From Psychroflexus aurantiacus (GTDB taxonomy: Bacteria > Bacteroidota > Bacteroidia > Flavobacteriales > Flavobacteriaceae), in the NCBI RefSeq assembly GCF_010820555.1, contig NZ_JAAIKD010000001.1, positions 225,885 to 289,884 on the forward strand: a DNA stretch of 64,000 nucleotides, given 5' to 3'. The notes beneath the pieces are model-generated. The model was not told where the DNA came from and searched no databases. It saw only the letters and a list, made by a program, of their open reading frames with translations. The position numbers were made by a program, and so were the translations under genes. Positions 43,668 through 51,856 of this stretch are shown here, in pieces. Positions within the stretch are counted from its first letter, which is position 1. Each line of letters begins with the position of its first letter.

Positions 43668-43751
43668 CTAACTCAATTGACTGTGTCAAAATTCATCCGA
43701 TTTTGAGACCGTTCCAACGGAAAAGCAAGGTTTAATCGCCTTGCTTTTTTT
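43668..43751 (+). ncRNA. Candidate structured small RNA ending in a strong terminator
   Basis: After the TACGGTT palindromes and a -7-like box come three consecutive hairpins. TCAAAAT-TCATCCG-ATTTTGA is at 43686-43706, CCGTT-CC-AACGG at 43709-43720 and AAGCAAGG-TTTAATCG-CCTTGCTT followed by TTTTT at 43723-43751. No open reading frame of more than a few codons fits. The whole would be a transcript of about 85 nt. I do not recognise a known RNA family; the start site is a guess from the -7-like box. Confidence 0.45.
43723..43751 (+). terminator. Rho-independent terminator
   Basis: The 8-bp stem AAGCAAGG/CCTTGCTT with an 8-base loop is followed by a run of T. No protein gene ends nearby on the plus strand, which supports a non-coding transcript. 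Confidence 0.8.
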
Positions 43752-43822
43752 ATTTTAGACCTACTCTTATTTTACTATCCGCTTATCCGCTGCAATAACT
43801 TGAATTTAAACTTAAGCCTTCA

Positions 43823-43995
43823 TTCTTTTTTGCATCGCCCAAAAAAGAACAAAAAAACGCTAGGCTTATTTTTATGTCTTTAAAAACTACGAAAGTGGCT
43901 CCACCTCGTAACGCAAACCGTTTCACTCGTGCGTTACTCCTTCACCCAGGCTTCACCACTTTCTTGTTTTTAGCAATTCCATAAAAAGTAGGCCG
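43823..43995. repeat. Structured palindromic element, copy 2
   Basis: The hairpin TTCTTTTTTG-CATCGCC-CAAAAAAGAA (43823-43849) has the same CATCGCC loop as copy 1 but a different stem sequence. It is followed by CTAGGCTT (43860), paired segments AAAGTGG/CCACTTT and TAACGCA/TGCGTTA, and a closing TAGGCCG (43989-43995). Compare 8560-8748. Confidence 0.8.
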
Positions 43996-44274
43996 TTTTA
44001 AAAATAATCCGTTTTCAACAAAGAACTCTATGTGATTTCCCTTGAGGCGATGCACTGAGTTGATCGAAGTGGAAATTCCGATAGGCAAAGGGTGTAATCA
44101 CCTATCTTTGCCAAGGAAACGCAGGCAGGCTTAGTCACCATCCACCACTAACCCTCACTTTTCAATTGTAAAGCGAATACACGACTATTCGATTATTCGA
44201 AAACCGACAGATATGAGATGGTAGATATAAGAAGGAAATGAGAATAGAATATAGAGAAAAGAGCAAAGAGAGGA
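43996..44274. repeat. GCGATGCACTGAGTTG unit and microrepeat mosaic
   Basis: The second copy of the GGCGATGCACTGAGTTGATC unit (44046-44094) is followed by an inverted GCCTGCCTGCG repeat (44102-44130), then a CGACTATTCGATTATTCG run (44181-44198) and a purine-rich run (44218-44272, AGAAGGAAATGAGAATAG). Nothing coding. Confidence 0.7.
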
Positions 44275-44465
44275 CCTTCCATTAATTTCTAATTGTCACC
44301 CTGTCCCGAAGCGTCGGGATATTTCAGGGTATAGCTTAACTTAGAAAGATGCTGAAATAAACCTGCCTGCTTGAAGCATTCAGGCAGGTTCAGCATGACA
44401 AACTTCAGTTTTAATTTAACATAATAAACTCCCTTTAGGGTTGGGGTGTTTTTTTTTCGATCATT
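44275..44465. repeat. Long dispersed intergenic repeat, copy C, interrupted by a second hairpin
   Basis: Matches copy B from TTGTCACCCTGTCCCGAAG through AGATGCTGAAATAAA. At that loop an 8-bp perfect hairpin (CCTGCCTG-CTTGAAGCATT-CAGGCAGG, 44362-44388) of the GCCTGCC repeat family has been inserted, then TTCAGCATGACAAA resumes. It ends with CTCCCTTTAGGGTTGGGG and a T-run. Confidence 0.85.
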
Positions 44466-44529
44466 CCATTATACGATTATACGACTACACGAAAACCAAA
44501 AGATATTAGAAGAAAAATCATCGAATAAA

Positions 44530-44553
44530 CTCCCCTCCAGGGGCTAGGGGGAG
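44530..44553 (-). terminator. Possible terminator hairpin after the response regulator gene
   Basis: CTCCCC and GGGGAG enclose 12 bases just downstream of the response-regulator stop codon, followed on the minus strand by TTTATTCG. The T-run is short, so the call is tentative. Confidence 0.45.
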
Positions 44554-44563
44554 GAATTTCCCC

Positions 44564-45190
44564 TCACAACTCATTATCATAGGATTTGCGAATCAGCTCT
44601 GCTTTTGAATTGATTTCCAGCAGCTTATAAATATTCTTGATGTGGCTTCTCACCGTATCCAGGGAAATAAACAGATCGGAGGCGATCATTTTATAACTTC
44701 TCCCCTTCACGATACCGTTGACGATCTCGCGCTGCCTGTGGGTAAGCTGACTTTTGGGTTTAGGCTTGTAGTAATCGGCAATTTTTCTGGCGATGGCCGG
44801 CGACATATAAGACCCTCCCTGAGCGACGACCTCAACCGCCTCTTTGATTTTAGGCAATGCACTTCGTTTGGAGATATACGAACAGGCCCCCGCACTCAAG
44901 GCTTTAAAAATGACATCGGTTTCTTCAAAGGTGGTGAGGATGATGACTTCCAGTTCCGGTAAAAGACTTTTGATTTTGGGAAGGGCTTCAATACCGCTTT
45001 GTCCCGGCAGCTGTATGTCGAGTAACAAAATAAAAAGACCCTGAGACTGGTCTGCCCATTCGATAAACTGCTCCACACTCCCAAAGGTATTCTGGAGCTT
45101 TATATCAGCCTGTATCTTAAAAAAAGACACCAATCCGTCCAGAACCAGTGGGTCATCTTCGACAATTACAATGTTGATTTGTGCTGACAC
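44564..45190 (-). CDS. LuxR/NarL-type response regulator
   Basis: This 208-residue DNA-binding regulator has a receiver domain at residues 5-120 (acidic pair Glu11/Asp12-Asp13, phospho-acceptor Asp58 in LLLDIQLPG, Thr in IILTTFEE, Lys in YISKRSALP). A LuxR-type helix-turn-helix is at about 143-205 (LTHRQREIVNGIVKGRSYKMIASDLFISLDTVRSHIKNIYKLL). It lies downstream of the sensor kinase, in the same direction with a 186-base spacer, and is its likely partner. The divergent gene group starting at 48541 is a plausible target (inference). Confidence 0.93.
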   Translation of the reverse strand: MSAQINIVIVEDDPLVLDGLVSFFKIQADIKLQNTFGSVEQFIEWADQSQGLFILLLDIQLPGQSGIEALPKIKSLLPELEVIILTTFEETDVIFKALSAGACSYISKRSALPKIKEAVEVVAQGGSYMSPAIARKIADYYKPKPKSQLTHRQREIVNGIVKGRSYKMIASDLFISLDTVRSHIKNIYKLLEINSKAELIRKSYDNEL

Positions 45191-45376
45191 CTTTTTTTAG
45201 GGATAAGTACGTTAAAATTATCTTGTCTTCAACTCACATTTTCATGTGATTTTTAGACGGGGCTAAATGAATTACACCTAGGTGGTTATAGTAAAGAAAG
45301 CGCTTAGTTTCAGTGCGGTTTTAATGACATTTTTTTTAAGACGCAACCTGAATTACAGATGTCAACCTAAGCCCTG

Positions 45377-48300
45377 TCACACCGAATACGGCAGATTCAC
45401 TCTCACTCCAAATCCGTTTTCCATATCAAATTCCAATTTTGCATCCATGCTATCGCACCTCAGTTTCATATTGGCCAATCCCATTCCTGTGCCCTGTTTT
45501 AAATTTTCACCCTTGCCGTTGTCTTTGATTTCAAAAATACACTCCGCCTTTTTTTTGGTTATTTTGATATGGACTTCGTTCGCATCAGAATGTTTCACGA
45601 TATTGGTAACCGCTTCTTTGTAAATCAGAAACAGATTGCGTTTGCAATTGAGATTTATCTTTTTACTTAGATTGAGTTCATCGGCTTCGATGCTGTACCT
45701 AATCTCCGCCGGTAGCAGCATTTCTTCTGCCAGCTCCTGCATGCGTTCCAGTAAATCTCCGAGGGTGTCTCGCCGGCTGTCAATACTCCAGACCAGGTCC
45801 CGCATGTGTGAGATCGTATCTCGACTCATGGTTGTGATGTTATGTAGCCTGTTCTTATCGATTTTATGATTGGTTTGCATCTCCAGCATTTCGGACTGCA
45901 TGGCCAGACCCGTGAGCATGGACCCCACATCATCATGTAAATCGCTTGAGATTTTTGTGCGTAAGCGTTCTAAAGCTAAAACTTGAGTTAGCCTATAGCG
46001 ATAAAACCCATAAAATAGACCGATAAGGCCTCCCAGCATCAAGGCTATAAACCACCAGCGCTTATAGAAAATTTGCCGAACGGAAATCGGAATGGATAAG
46101 ATGGAAGCGCTGTCAACGCCACGGGAATCTTTCCCTTTAATTTTTAAAACATAATCGCCTGCCGGCAATTGGTTGTAGCGAATTGAAGTGGAATTACCCT
46201 GGTCGAACCACTGCTCTTCAAAGCCTTCCAGTGTTGTGCTGAAGCTGTTTTTCTGATTCTGAAAATAGCTGGTCATCGTCCAGTCGATTTCAAAATACTG
46301 ATCGTAGGGAGATAATTCTAATCCTGTAAATTTTGTCTGGTTATACTCTTTTATAAAGCTGACTTTACCCTTGCTATTATAAGCTTTGGCAGACAAGAGC
46401 CTTAATTTAGGCGGAACAGATTCTTTGGAAATATCCCGGGGGTTGAAGCTGTTTAGGCCATTCATGCCCCCAAAATAAAAACGTCCCCGGCTGTCTTTAA
46501 AAAAGGAGGTGTAATTGAATTCATAGTGTGACAAACCGTCTTCAGCATAAAAATTTTGAAATATTCTGCTGGTTTTATCAAAATGAGATAAACCATCGTA
46601 AGTGCTGATCCATAAGCCATTTTTATCGTCCAACAGCAAACCCACAACATTGTCATTGGACAATTCCTGTGCGGTTGTATAGGTCTCTACACGCGTGCCG
46701 TCGGCTGATATATGATTGAGCCCGCCACCGTAAGTTCCTGCCCAAAGGCTCCCGTCTGTGTCTTCTTCAATCACGAGAATGCAATTTCTTGAAATAGCTG
46801 GAGTGGTTTCTCTTGTATATATATTTTCGACACGGCCGCTGAGGTGTATTTTGAGTAAGCCTTCCGTTTGAGTTCCTATCCAAACCACACTGTCTGTCCG
46901 ACTTTCTTCAAAATACCTGAAATTTGAAATACTGGGAGTGGTTTCAGAATCGGAAAACACAAACCTCTTGGTTTCAGTTTTTGGATCAAAAAGCACCAAC
47001 TGATTCAAGCTTTGACCAAAAAGCAATTTTCCGTTACGGAGTTTAAGCAATGGGTTTTGTCCTTTAAAGGTCACGTGAGTATGAAACTCATCGTAACTTT
47101 GGATACTTCCTTCTTTCAGGTTGATTTTCATTAAAGTCTCTCCTAAGGTAAACACATGTTTTTTTTCATCATCTACAACAAAAAAATTAGCGGTATGTTT
47201 AAAGGCTTCCATGGATTGAGTATCCAGCTTGAGTGGCAGTGTATCTACTTTTCCGCTTTGAGTCTGATATACGATTTTGTTTTTGTTTTCACATTTGGCA
47301 AAAATAGTCCCGTGCTTATCCTCAAAAATACCGCGCATGGAGTTTCCCCAGCCTTCCTTTTTTGATTTAAAGAGGGGTTCAAACAGCTCCTCACCAATTC
47401 TTATTTTAAAAATACCGTTATCTGTCGCTACCCAGAGCAATTGGCTGGCATCTATAAAAATGTCCCTGATTTTTGAATATTCAAACCGGGTTTTAAGCTG
47501 CTGGGTGTAGTCCGTAAATTCACCCTCCGGACTCATGCGATACAGTTGGGTATCCCCGGCAAACCACAGGTGGTTTTGGTGATCTTCTATGGCATAATAA
47601 AACTGGATATTTTTTTTAAACAGCTGCGTTTTTTGCAGCGTGTTTTCGTCAAACGTGAAAATGCCGAGCTCCTGCTGTGGAAAAAAGTAGTGGGTATTGT
47701 TGGAATCATAAAAAGAGACGTTAAACTTCAGCTCAGAGCCATACCATTCAAAGGTCGACAGATCAAATTCAGCTTTCAGATTCCCCTCGGCATCAAATTT
47801 ATAACTTCCGAAAGGGGTGCTCCATAAGATATCGCCCTGCTGATCTGAGATCAATCGACTAGAATCCACTTGATCTTTGGAAATTCTATGCTTTATTTCA
47901 AACTGTCCGGCGGTTAATTTTTGAAGGTATTGCTGAGCGCCTACAGGGGTTGTGCTTTTATGGTCATCACTTACAATCCAGATACTTCCATCCTGATGTT
48001 GCATCAGGTTCAAAACGGAACCGTGAATATTATGCGTTTTATCATAACTGAAAACTTTATCGGTTGAAGGATCAAGTCTGAAGAGTTTTTCATTAGCGAT
48101 ATACCAGAGGTGGTTGGTCGTGCTATCCATAAGCATTTCACCTTTGATGTTTTCTTCCTCTATGAAAAAAGGATTATGAGGATTGGAGTTGTAAAGCTTA
48201 AAATGATAGCCATCATACCTCAACAAACCAAGCTCTGTTCCAAACCACATCATTTCATCCTTGTCCTGGGTCAGGCATTTTATGTCTCTGAAGGGCAGCC

Positions 48301-48409
48301 CCTGCTCTGTGGTAAGCACATCGATTTGCCAGGGGTTTTGAGCCTGAAGTCCCGAAGTCATTGATAGAATAACCCAAAATACACTACCGATTAAAACCCT
48401 GACTCTCAT
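45377..48409 (-). CDS. Two-component regulator-propeller sensor histidine kinase
   Basis: This 1010-residue membrane sensor has a signal peptide (about 1-23, ending GLQA). Some fourteen Reg_prop-type repeats forming two periplasmic beta-propellers follow (e.g. QDKDEMMWFGTELGLLRYDG, DASQLLWVATDNGIFKI, EDTDGSLWAGTYGGGLNHI). A Y_Y_Y immunoglobulin-like domain (about 700-780) leads to one membrane helix (RWWFIALMLGGLIGLFYGFY). The cytoplasmic HisKA_3 helix has the phospho-acceptor His825 in SSDLHDDVGSMLTG, and a HATPase_c domain has NIVKHSDA and DNGKG. It lacks the AraC domain of the hybrid forms, so it signals to the separate LuxR-type regulator downstream. Ligand unknown; many relatives sense glycans. 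Confidence 0.93.
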   Translation of the reverse strand: MRVRVLIGSVFWVILSMTSGLQAQNPWQIDVLTTEQGLPFRDIKCLTQDKDEMMWFGTELGLLRYDGYHFKLYNSNPHNPFFIEEENIKGEMLMDSTTNHLWYIANEKLFRLDPSTDKVFSYDKTHNIHGSVLNLMQHQDGSIWIVSDDHKSTTPVGAQQYLQKLTAGQFEIKHRISKDQVDSSRLISDQQGDILWSTPFGSYKFDAEGNLKAEFDLSTFEWYGSELKFNVSFYDSNNTHYFFPQQELGIFTFDENTLQKTQLFKKNIQFYYAIEDHQNHLWFAGDTQLYRMSPEGEFTDYTQQLKTRFEYSKIRDIFIDASQLLWVATDNGIFKIRIGEELFEPLFKSKKEGWGNSMRGIFEDKHGTIFAKCENKNKIVYQTQSGKVDTLPLKLDTQSMEAFKHTANFFVVDDEKKHVFTLGETLMKINLKEGSIQSYDEFHTHVTFKGQNPLLKLRNGKLLFGQSLNQLVLFDPKTETKRFVFSDSETTPSISNFRYFEESRTDSVVWIGTQTEGLLKIHLSGRVENIYTRETTPAISRNCILVIEEDTDGSLWAGTYGGGLNHISADGTRVETYTTAQELSNDNVVGLLLDDKNGLWISTYDGLSHFDKTSRIFQNFYAEDGLSHYEFNYTSFFKDSRGRFYFGGMNGLNSFNPRDISKESVPPKLRLLSAKAYNSKGKVSFIKEYNQTKFTGLELSPYDQYFEIDWTMTSYFQNQKNSFSTTLEGFEEQWFDQGNSTSIRYNQLPAGDYVLKIKGKDSRGVDSASILSIPISVRQIFYKRWWFIALMLGGLIGLFYGFYRYRLTQVLALERLRTKISSDLHDDVGSMLTGLAMQSEMLEMQTNHKIDKNRLHNITTMSRDTISHMRDLVWSIDSRRDTLGDLLERMQELAEEMLLPAEIRYSIEADELNLSKKINLNCKRNLFLIYKEAVTNIVKHSDANEVHIKITKKKAECIFEIKDNGKGENLKQGTGMGLANMKLRCDSMDAKLEFDMENGFGVRVNLPYSV

Positions 48410-48540
48410 AACAATAGACCTAATTAAAAATAAAGGTAGTCTTTTTTAGAATACAACCACATGAATATGTGATTGACTACCAGGAAATTGTGAAATACTT
48501 TGCAAGTGTTAAATTAACATAAATTATAAAAAATTAAACC

Positions 48541-49269
48541 ATGAAAAAATTACTGATGATTATCCTGATGTTTCCGCTAGTAGCCATGTCTCAAGAGGCT
48601 GAAACGCATTTATTAACCTTAACAGAATTTACCGTCAAGCAGGGACATGCTGCTCAGTTTCTGGACGGTGTCAAAAAATGGAAAACCTGCTACAACGAAA
48701 ATGAGGGAACCGATTCCTGGAGCTTCTGGTCAAGAGTGCAGGGTGAAAGTAACGTGTATGGCGTCTCCGGCGACATGGCCAACTGGGCTGAAATGGACAA
48801 AGAGGATGAGGCGGGAAATGCCTGTAGAATCGTAGCCATGAACTTTATCATGCCTCATGTTGAAAAAGCGGTCAATAACATCACTAAATCCATACCTAAA
48901 TGGAGTAAAGCAAACATGAGTACAGACACTGAGCTGGTCTGGGTGACCTATTTCAAGGTAAAAGATGGGGCTTTGTTTAACGAGGTCGTCAAGGAGGTTT
49001 CCGGAACTCTGGCTGCTGAAGAGGGTGAACCCAGAGGCTACTGGTATGGCTTTATGGGTGGAGGCCCGGAGGCACCGGATTATATGGTCTCTGAAACATT
49101 CCCAAGTTATGCTGCCTTAGATGAGGATGATAAAAAAGACAGTCCGTTTGCCATTTACAAAAAGGTACATGGTGATAAAAAAGCCAAAGAGATGAGCGAT
49201 AAGTGGATGAAAGCCGTCGATAAAGGCTGGTCTTACCTCTGGGAACTCAACCAGGATTTATCCAATTAA
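48541..49269 (+). CDS. Exported protein of unknown function, two dimeric alpha/beta-barrel-like halves
   Basis: This 242-residue protein has a signal peptide (MKKLLMIILMFPLVAMSQ). I do not recognise a named family. The mature part looks like two related halves: THLLTLTEFTVKQGHAAQFLDGVKKW with SFWSRVQGE, and ELVWVTYFKVKDGALFNEVVKEV with GYWYGFMGGGPEAPDYMVSETF. Each has a beta-strand, a K-x-G-x3-F helix start and a tryptophan-rich strand, as in ABM-type dimeric alpha/beta barrels. It is the first gene of the plus-strand group divergent from the sensor kinase and has its own terminator. Confidence 0.75.
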   Translation: MKKLLMIILMFPLVAMSQEAETHLLTLTEFTVKQGHAAQFLDGVKKWKTCYNENEGTDSWSFWSRVQGESNVYGVSGDMANWAEMDKEDEAGNACRIVAMNFIMPHVEKAVNNITKSIPKWSKANMSTDTELVWVTYFKVKDGALFNEVVKEVSGTLAAEEGEPRGYWYGFMGGGPEAPDYMVSETFPSYAALDEDDKKDSPFAIYKKVHGDKKAKEMSDKWMKAVDKGWSYLWELNQDLSN

Positions 49270-49286
49270 TCGACTATTAACGACTG

Positions 49287-49328
49287 CAGGCCGAGCTATT
49301 GATTTGAATGAGCCCGGCCTGTTTTTAT
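49287..49328 (+). terminator. Rho-independent terminator
   Basis: CAGGCCG and CGGCCTG pair around a loop of about 20 bases, followed by TTTTTATTT, 18 bases past the stop codon of the previous gene. Confidence 0.8.
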
Positions 49329-49348
49329 TTACTTAAAAATAGTTCAAC

Positions 49349-50212
49349 ATGAAAAAACTACTATTACTCATCTTATCTGTAATGCTTTTTACAGCCTGCA
49401 ATCAGGAAAGCCGTTACACCCAGGAATCTTCAGAAATAGAGACTTACAAAAAGGTCCTCAAAGCCTATGAAGATCAGGATTGGGGGAGTTTTGCCACCCA
49501 TTATGCCGACACCGCCATTATCGCTAATAATGTGACCTTAGATAAAGGACAATCTTTAGCCGAACTGGTCGAAACCAATAAACAAGATGCGACGCTATTT
49601 TCATCCTGGCGTTATGTAGATACGGAAAGTGACTACGAAATGGTCGTGACCGATGAAGGTGAAACCTGGGTCAACTTTTGGGGCTTGTGGCAGGGAGAGA
49701 TGAAGTCTGACGGTAAAACCTACGACATCCCGGCACATATAACCGCTCAGTTTAAAGATGGGAAAATTATCAAGGAATATGGCTACTGGGATATTTCAAA
49801 ACTTTTAGTTAACCCAAATAATGTGGTCATCATTGACAGCCTTTACAAAGCTTTTGGGAAGGGTGAAATTCCTAAAGTCCTGGAGCTGATGGATCCTGAA
49901 ATTGTATGGTATGAAGCTGAAGGTAATGCCTATGCCGATGGCAATCCCTACATCGGTCCCGAGGCGGTTTTAAATGGTGTTTTTGCCAGAGTGGGTGCAG
50001 AACACGAGTATTTCAACCTGCAGGATATTGAGCTGAATCAAATGACTGGCAATAAAGTACTGGCCAGGCTACGCTATGATGCAAAAGTGAAGAAAACCGG
50101 CAAAACCTTTAATGCCCAGGTAGCGCATCTCTGGACACTTAAAGACGGAAAGATTTCTGGCTTCCAGCAGTATGTGGACACCAAAAAACTCCGTGATGCT
50201 ACAAGCAACTAA
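49349..50212 (+). CDS. Lipoprotein with two NTF2/SnoaL-like domains
   Basis: This 287-residue protein has a lipoprotein signal with lipobox (LSVMLFTAC, Cys17), so it is anchored in a membrane facing the periplasm or outside. Two SnoaL-like units follow: ETYKKVLKAYEDQDWGSFATHYADTAII ... VTDEGETWVNFWGLWQG, and VIIDSLYKAFGKGEIPKVLELMDPEIVWYEAEGN ... QVAHLWTLKDGKISGFQQYVDT. The second ends in the usual W-x-L-K-D-G-K-I strand. Such folds bind small hydrophobic ligands or are enzymes; the substrate is unknown. Confidence 0.85.
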   Translation: MKKLLLLILSVMLFTACNQESRYTQESSEIETYKKVLKAYEDQDWGSFATHYADTAIIANNVTLDKGQSLAELVETNKQDATLFSSWRYVDTESDYEMVVTDEGETWVNFWGLWQGEMKSDGKTYDIPAHITAQFKDGKIIKEYGYWDISKLLVNPNNVVIIDSLYKAFGKGEIPKVLELMDPEIVWYEAEGNAYADGNPYIGPEAVLNGVFARVGAEHEYFNLQDIELNQMTGNKVLARLRYDAKVKKTGKTFNAQVAHLWTLKDGKISGFQQYVDTKKLRDATSN

Positions 50213-50249
50213 TTTTTCTTGAAGTCAAAAAAAAAATAGAATGTAAAGC

Positions 50250-50282
50250 CAACCAAGGACAGGATGGTTGTTTAAATTTTTA
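50250..50282 (+). terminator. Weak terminator hairpin
   Basis: CAACCA and TGGTTG pair around a nine-base loop and are followed by TTTAAATTTTT, downstream of the NTF2-like lipoprotein gene. Confidence 0.5.
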
Positions 50283-50304
50283 AAAGCGAGTTAATGATTT
50301 AATT

Positions 50305-50742
50305 ATGAAAACTTATCGAAATCTTATGTTCTCTATACTGATAATTGTTTTGATTACTCCATTTGGGTATGCTCAAAACAAAAAGAATCATAAAGTAGTA
50401 AAGGATATCTACACGCAATTGCTTACCGAGAGTTCATCAAATAGTGACCAGCTCACATCCATCATAAAATTAAACAATGAAAATGATAATGACAGATACA
50501 CCATCTCATTATATGCTATTGTACAAAATGAATGGGTTGAGGTGGTTTTTGACAAGATTCAGCTGCAAGAAGTCAAAAAAGACAACATTGAAGTCACCGG
50601 TAAAGTTACTGGTCGGCAACCCACAGAGTGCGAAATCGTTTCCACAAAATTTAAACACGTTTGGACGGTAAAAGACGGACAAATCATCAAATTTTACGAC
50701 TATCAAAATCATGAAAAACCTTATGACGACACAAAAAAATAA
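50305..50742 (+). CDS. Small exported NTF2/SnoaL-like protein
   Basis: This 145-residue protein has a signal peptide (MKTYRNLMFSILIIVLITPFGYAQ). The C-terminal half (DNIEVTGKVTGRQPTECEIV, KFKHVWTVKDGQIIKFYDYQNH) has the H-x-W-T-x-K-D-G strand seen in SnoaL-like proteins, including the neighbouring lipoprotein. The N-terminal helices are divergent, so the family assignment is tentative. The stop lies two bases before the next start, so it is probably translated with the Rid-family gene. Confidence 0.6.
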   Translation: MKTYRNLMFSILIIVLITPFGYAQNKKNHKVVKDIYTQLLTESSSNSDQLTSIIKLNNENDNDRYTISLYAIVQNEWVEVVFDKIQLQEVKKDNIEVTGKVTGRQPTECEIVSTKFKHVWTVKDGQIIKFYDYQNHEKPYDDTKK

Positions 50743-50744
50743 AG

Positions 50745-51155
50745 ATGGAAAACTCTAAAACCCCTTCAGAAAAACCAGAGTATTTCCTGCTCCGCCCCGA
50801 AATTGAAAAAGCCTACGGCTACTCACATGCGGTAAAGATTGGTAACCACATTAAAATTTCAGGGGCCGTAAGTATGGACGATGAAGGTAATCCTACAGCC
50901 GTTGGCGACTTTTTACAGCAAATGAAAAATTGTTATGCCGATTTAGATAAAATCCTAAAGCACTTCGACTGCACCTTCGATGATGTGGTCAAAGAAGATG
51001 TCTTTACCACCAACATGCCGTTGTTTCTGGAACATGCCGAATACCGGTCTGAAATCTATAAAAACCATTTTCCGACAGGCTCCTGGCTGGGGGTGAAGGA
51101 ATTGGCTCTGCCTGAATTATGGATTGAAATTGAATTGGAAGTATATAAACTATAG
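50745..51155 (+). CDS. Rid (YjgF/YER057c/UK114) family protein lacking the catalytic arginine
   Basis: This 136-residue soluble protein has the chorismate-mutase-like Rid fold: GYSHAVKIGNHIKISGAVSMDDEG, QQMKNCYADLDKILKHFDCTFDDVVKEDVFTTNM, and the end ELWIEIELEVYKL. In RidA itself an arginine in the PxR segment binds the substrate carboxylate. Here the segment reads FPTGSWLGVKELA, with no arginine. It therefore probably does not hydrolyse 2-aminoacrylate and belongs to another Rid subgroup. It is tightly spaced between the NTF2-like gene and the DUF2306 gene. Confidence 0.88.
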   Translation: MENSKTPSEKPEYFLLRPEIEKAYGYSHAVKIGNHIKISGAVSMDDEGNPTAVGDFLQQMKNCYADLDKILKHFDCTFDDVVKEDVFTTNMPLFLEHAEYRSEIYKNHFPTGSWLGVKELALPELWIEIELEVYKL

Positions 51156-51157
51156 AG

Positions 51158-51850
51158 ATGACAGGTTTAACTGCAGTAAAAACTTTAAAAATAATTTCAC
51201 TTAGTATCCTGGTTCTTGTCGCTTTATATTTTGTGATAGATAGAGCACTCCCTTACTTTTTGAAATTTAATATAGAACACTATACATCTTATTACTGGCC
51301 TAATAAATGGTGGCTTGTCGGTCATTTAGCGGGAGGTGCACTGGCTTTGCTTATCGGGCCATTTCAATTGAGTACACCCTTCAGAACTCGTTTTATAAAG
51401 ACACATCGCAGCTTAGGAAAAATTTACATTACCGGCATTATAATAGCTTCTTTAACTGCTTTTTATATGTCTGTTTATGTTGCCCCTCAGGTCAATGTAT
51501 CCTGGAGCATTTCGCTTTTTGTTTTGGCTTTGGTGTGGCTTGTAAGTGTGTTAATGGCTTACAGGGCTATTATGCTGAAAACAATTCCTCAGCATCGGGA
51601 ATGGATGATCAGATCCTATATCATTAGCCTTGGATTTGTGCTGTTTCGTTTTTTGAATGAAAATTCACTGGTGCAGGATGTCATGCCCACTTTTGAAGAA
51701 CGCGGTCCCGCCTGTTTATGGCTTTCCTGGACAGTCTCTTTATTTGCTTCAGAAGTAGTGCTGCAATGGAACAAGAAAAAAATAAAAAACAGAAAAAAAC
51801 TTCAAGGCGATTTTGACAATGAGCCTGTAAGATACAATTTCAAACCCTGA
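51158..51850 (+). CDS. DUF2306 membrane protein
   Basis: This 230-residue inner-membrane protein has about six hydrophobic helices. The motif THRSLGKIYITGIIIASLTAF and the later QHREWMIRSYIISLGFVLFRF, with conserved His-Arg pairs in both, are characteristic of DUF2306. The His residues could bind haem or metal, but this is not established. It begins three bases after the Rid gene stop codon. Confidence 0.85.
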   Translation: MTGLTAVKTLKIISLSILVLVALYFVIDRALPYFLKFNIEHYTSYYWPNKWWLVGHLAGGALALLIGPFQLSTPFRTRFIKTHRSLGKIYITGIIIASLTAFYMSVYVAPQVNVSWSISLFVLALVWLVSVLMAYRAIMLKTIPQHREWMIRSYIISLGFVLFRFLNENSLVQDVMPTFEERGPACLWLSWTVSLFASEVVLQWNKKKIKNRKKLQGDFDNEPVRYNFKP

Positions 51851-51856
51851 TTTATT

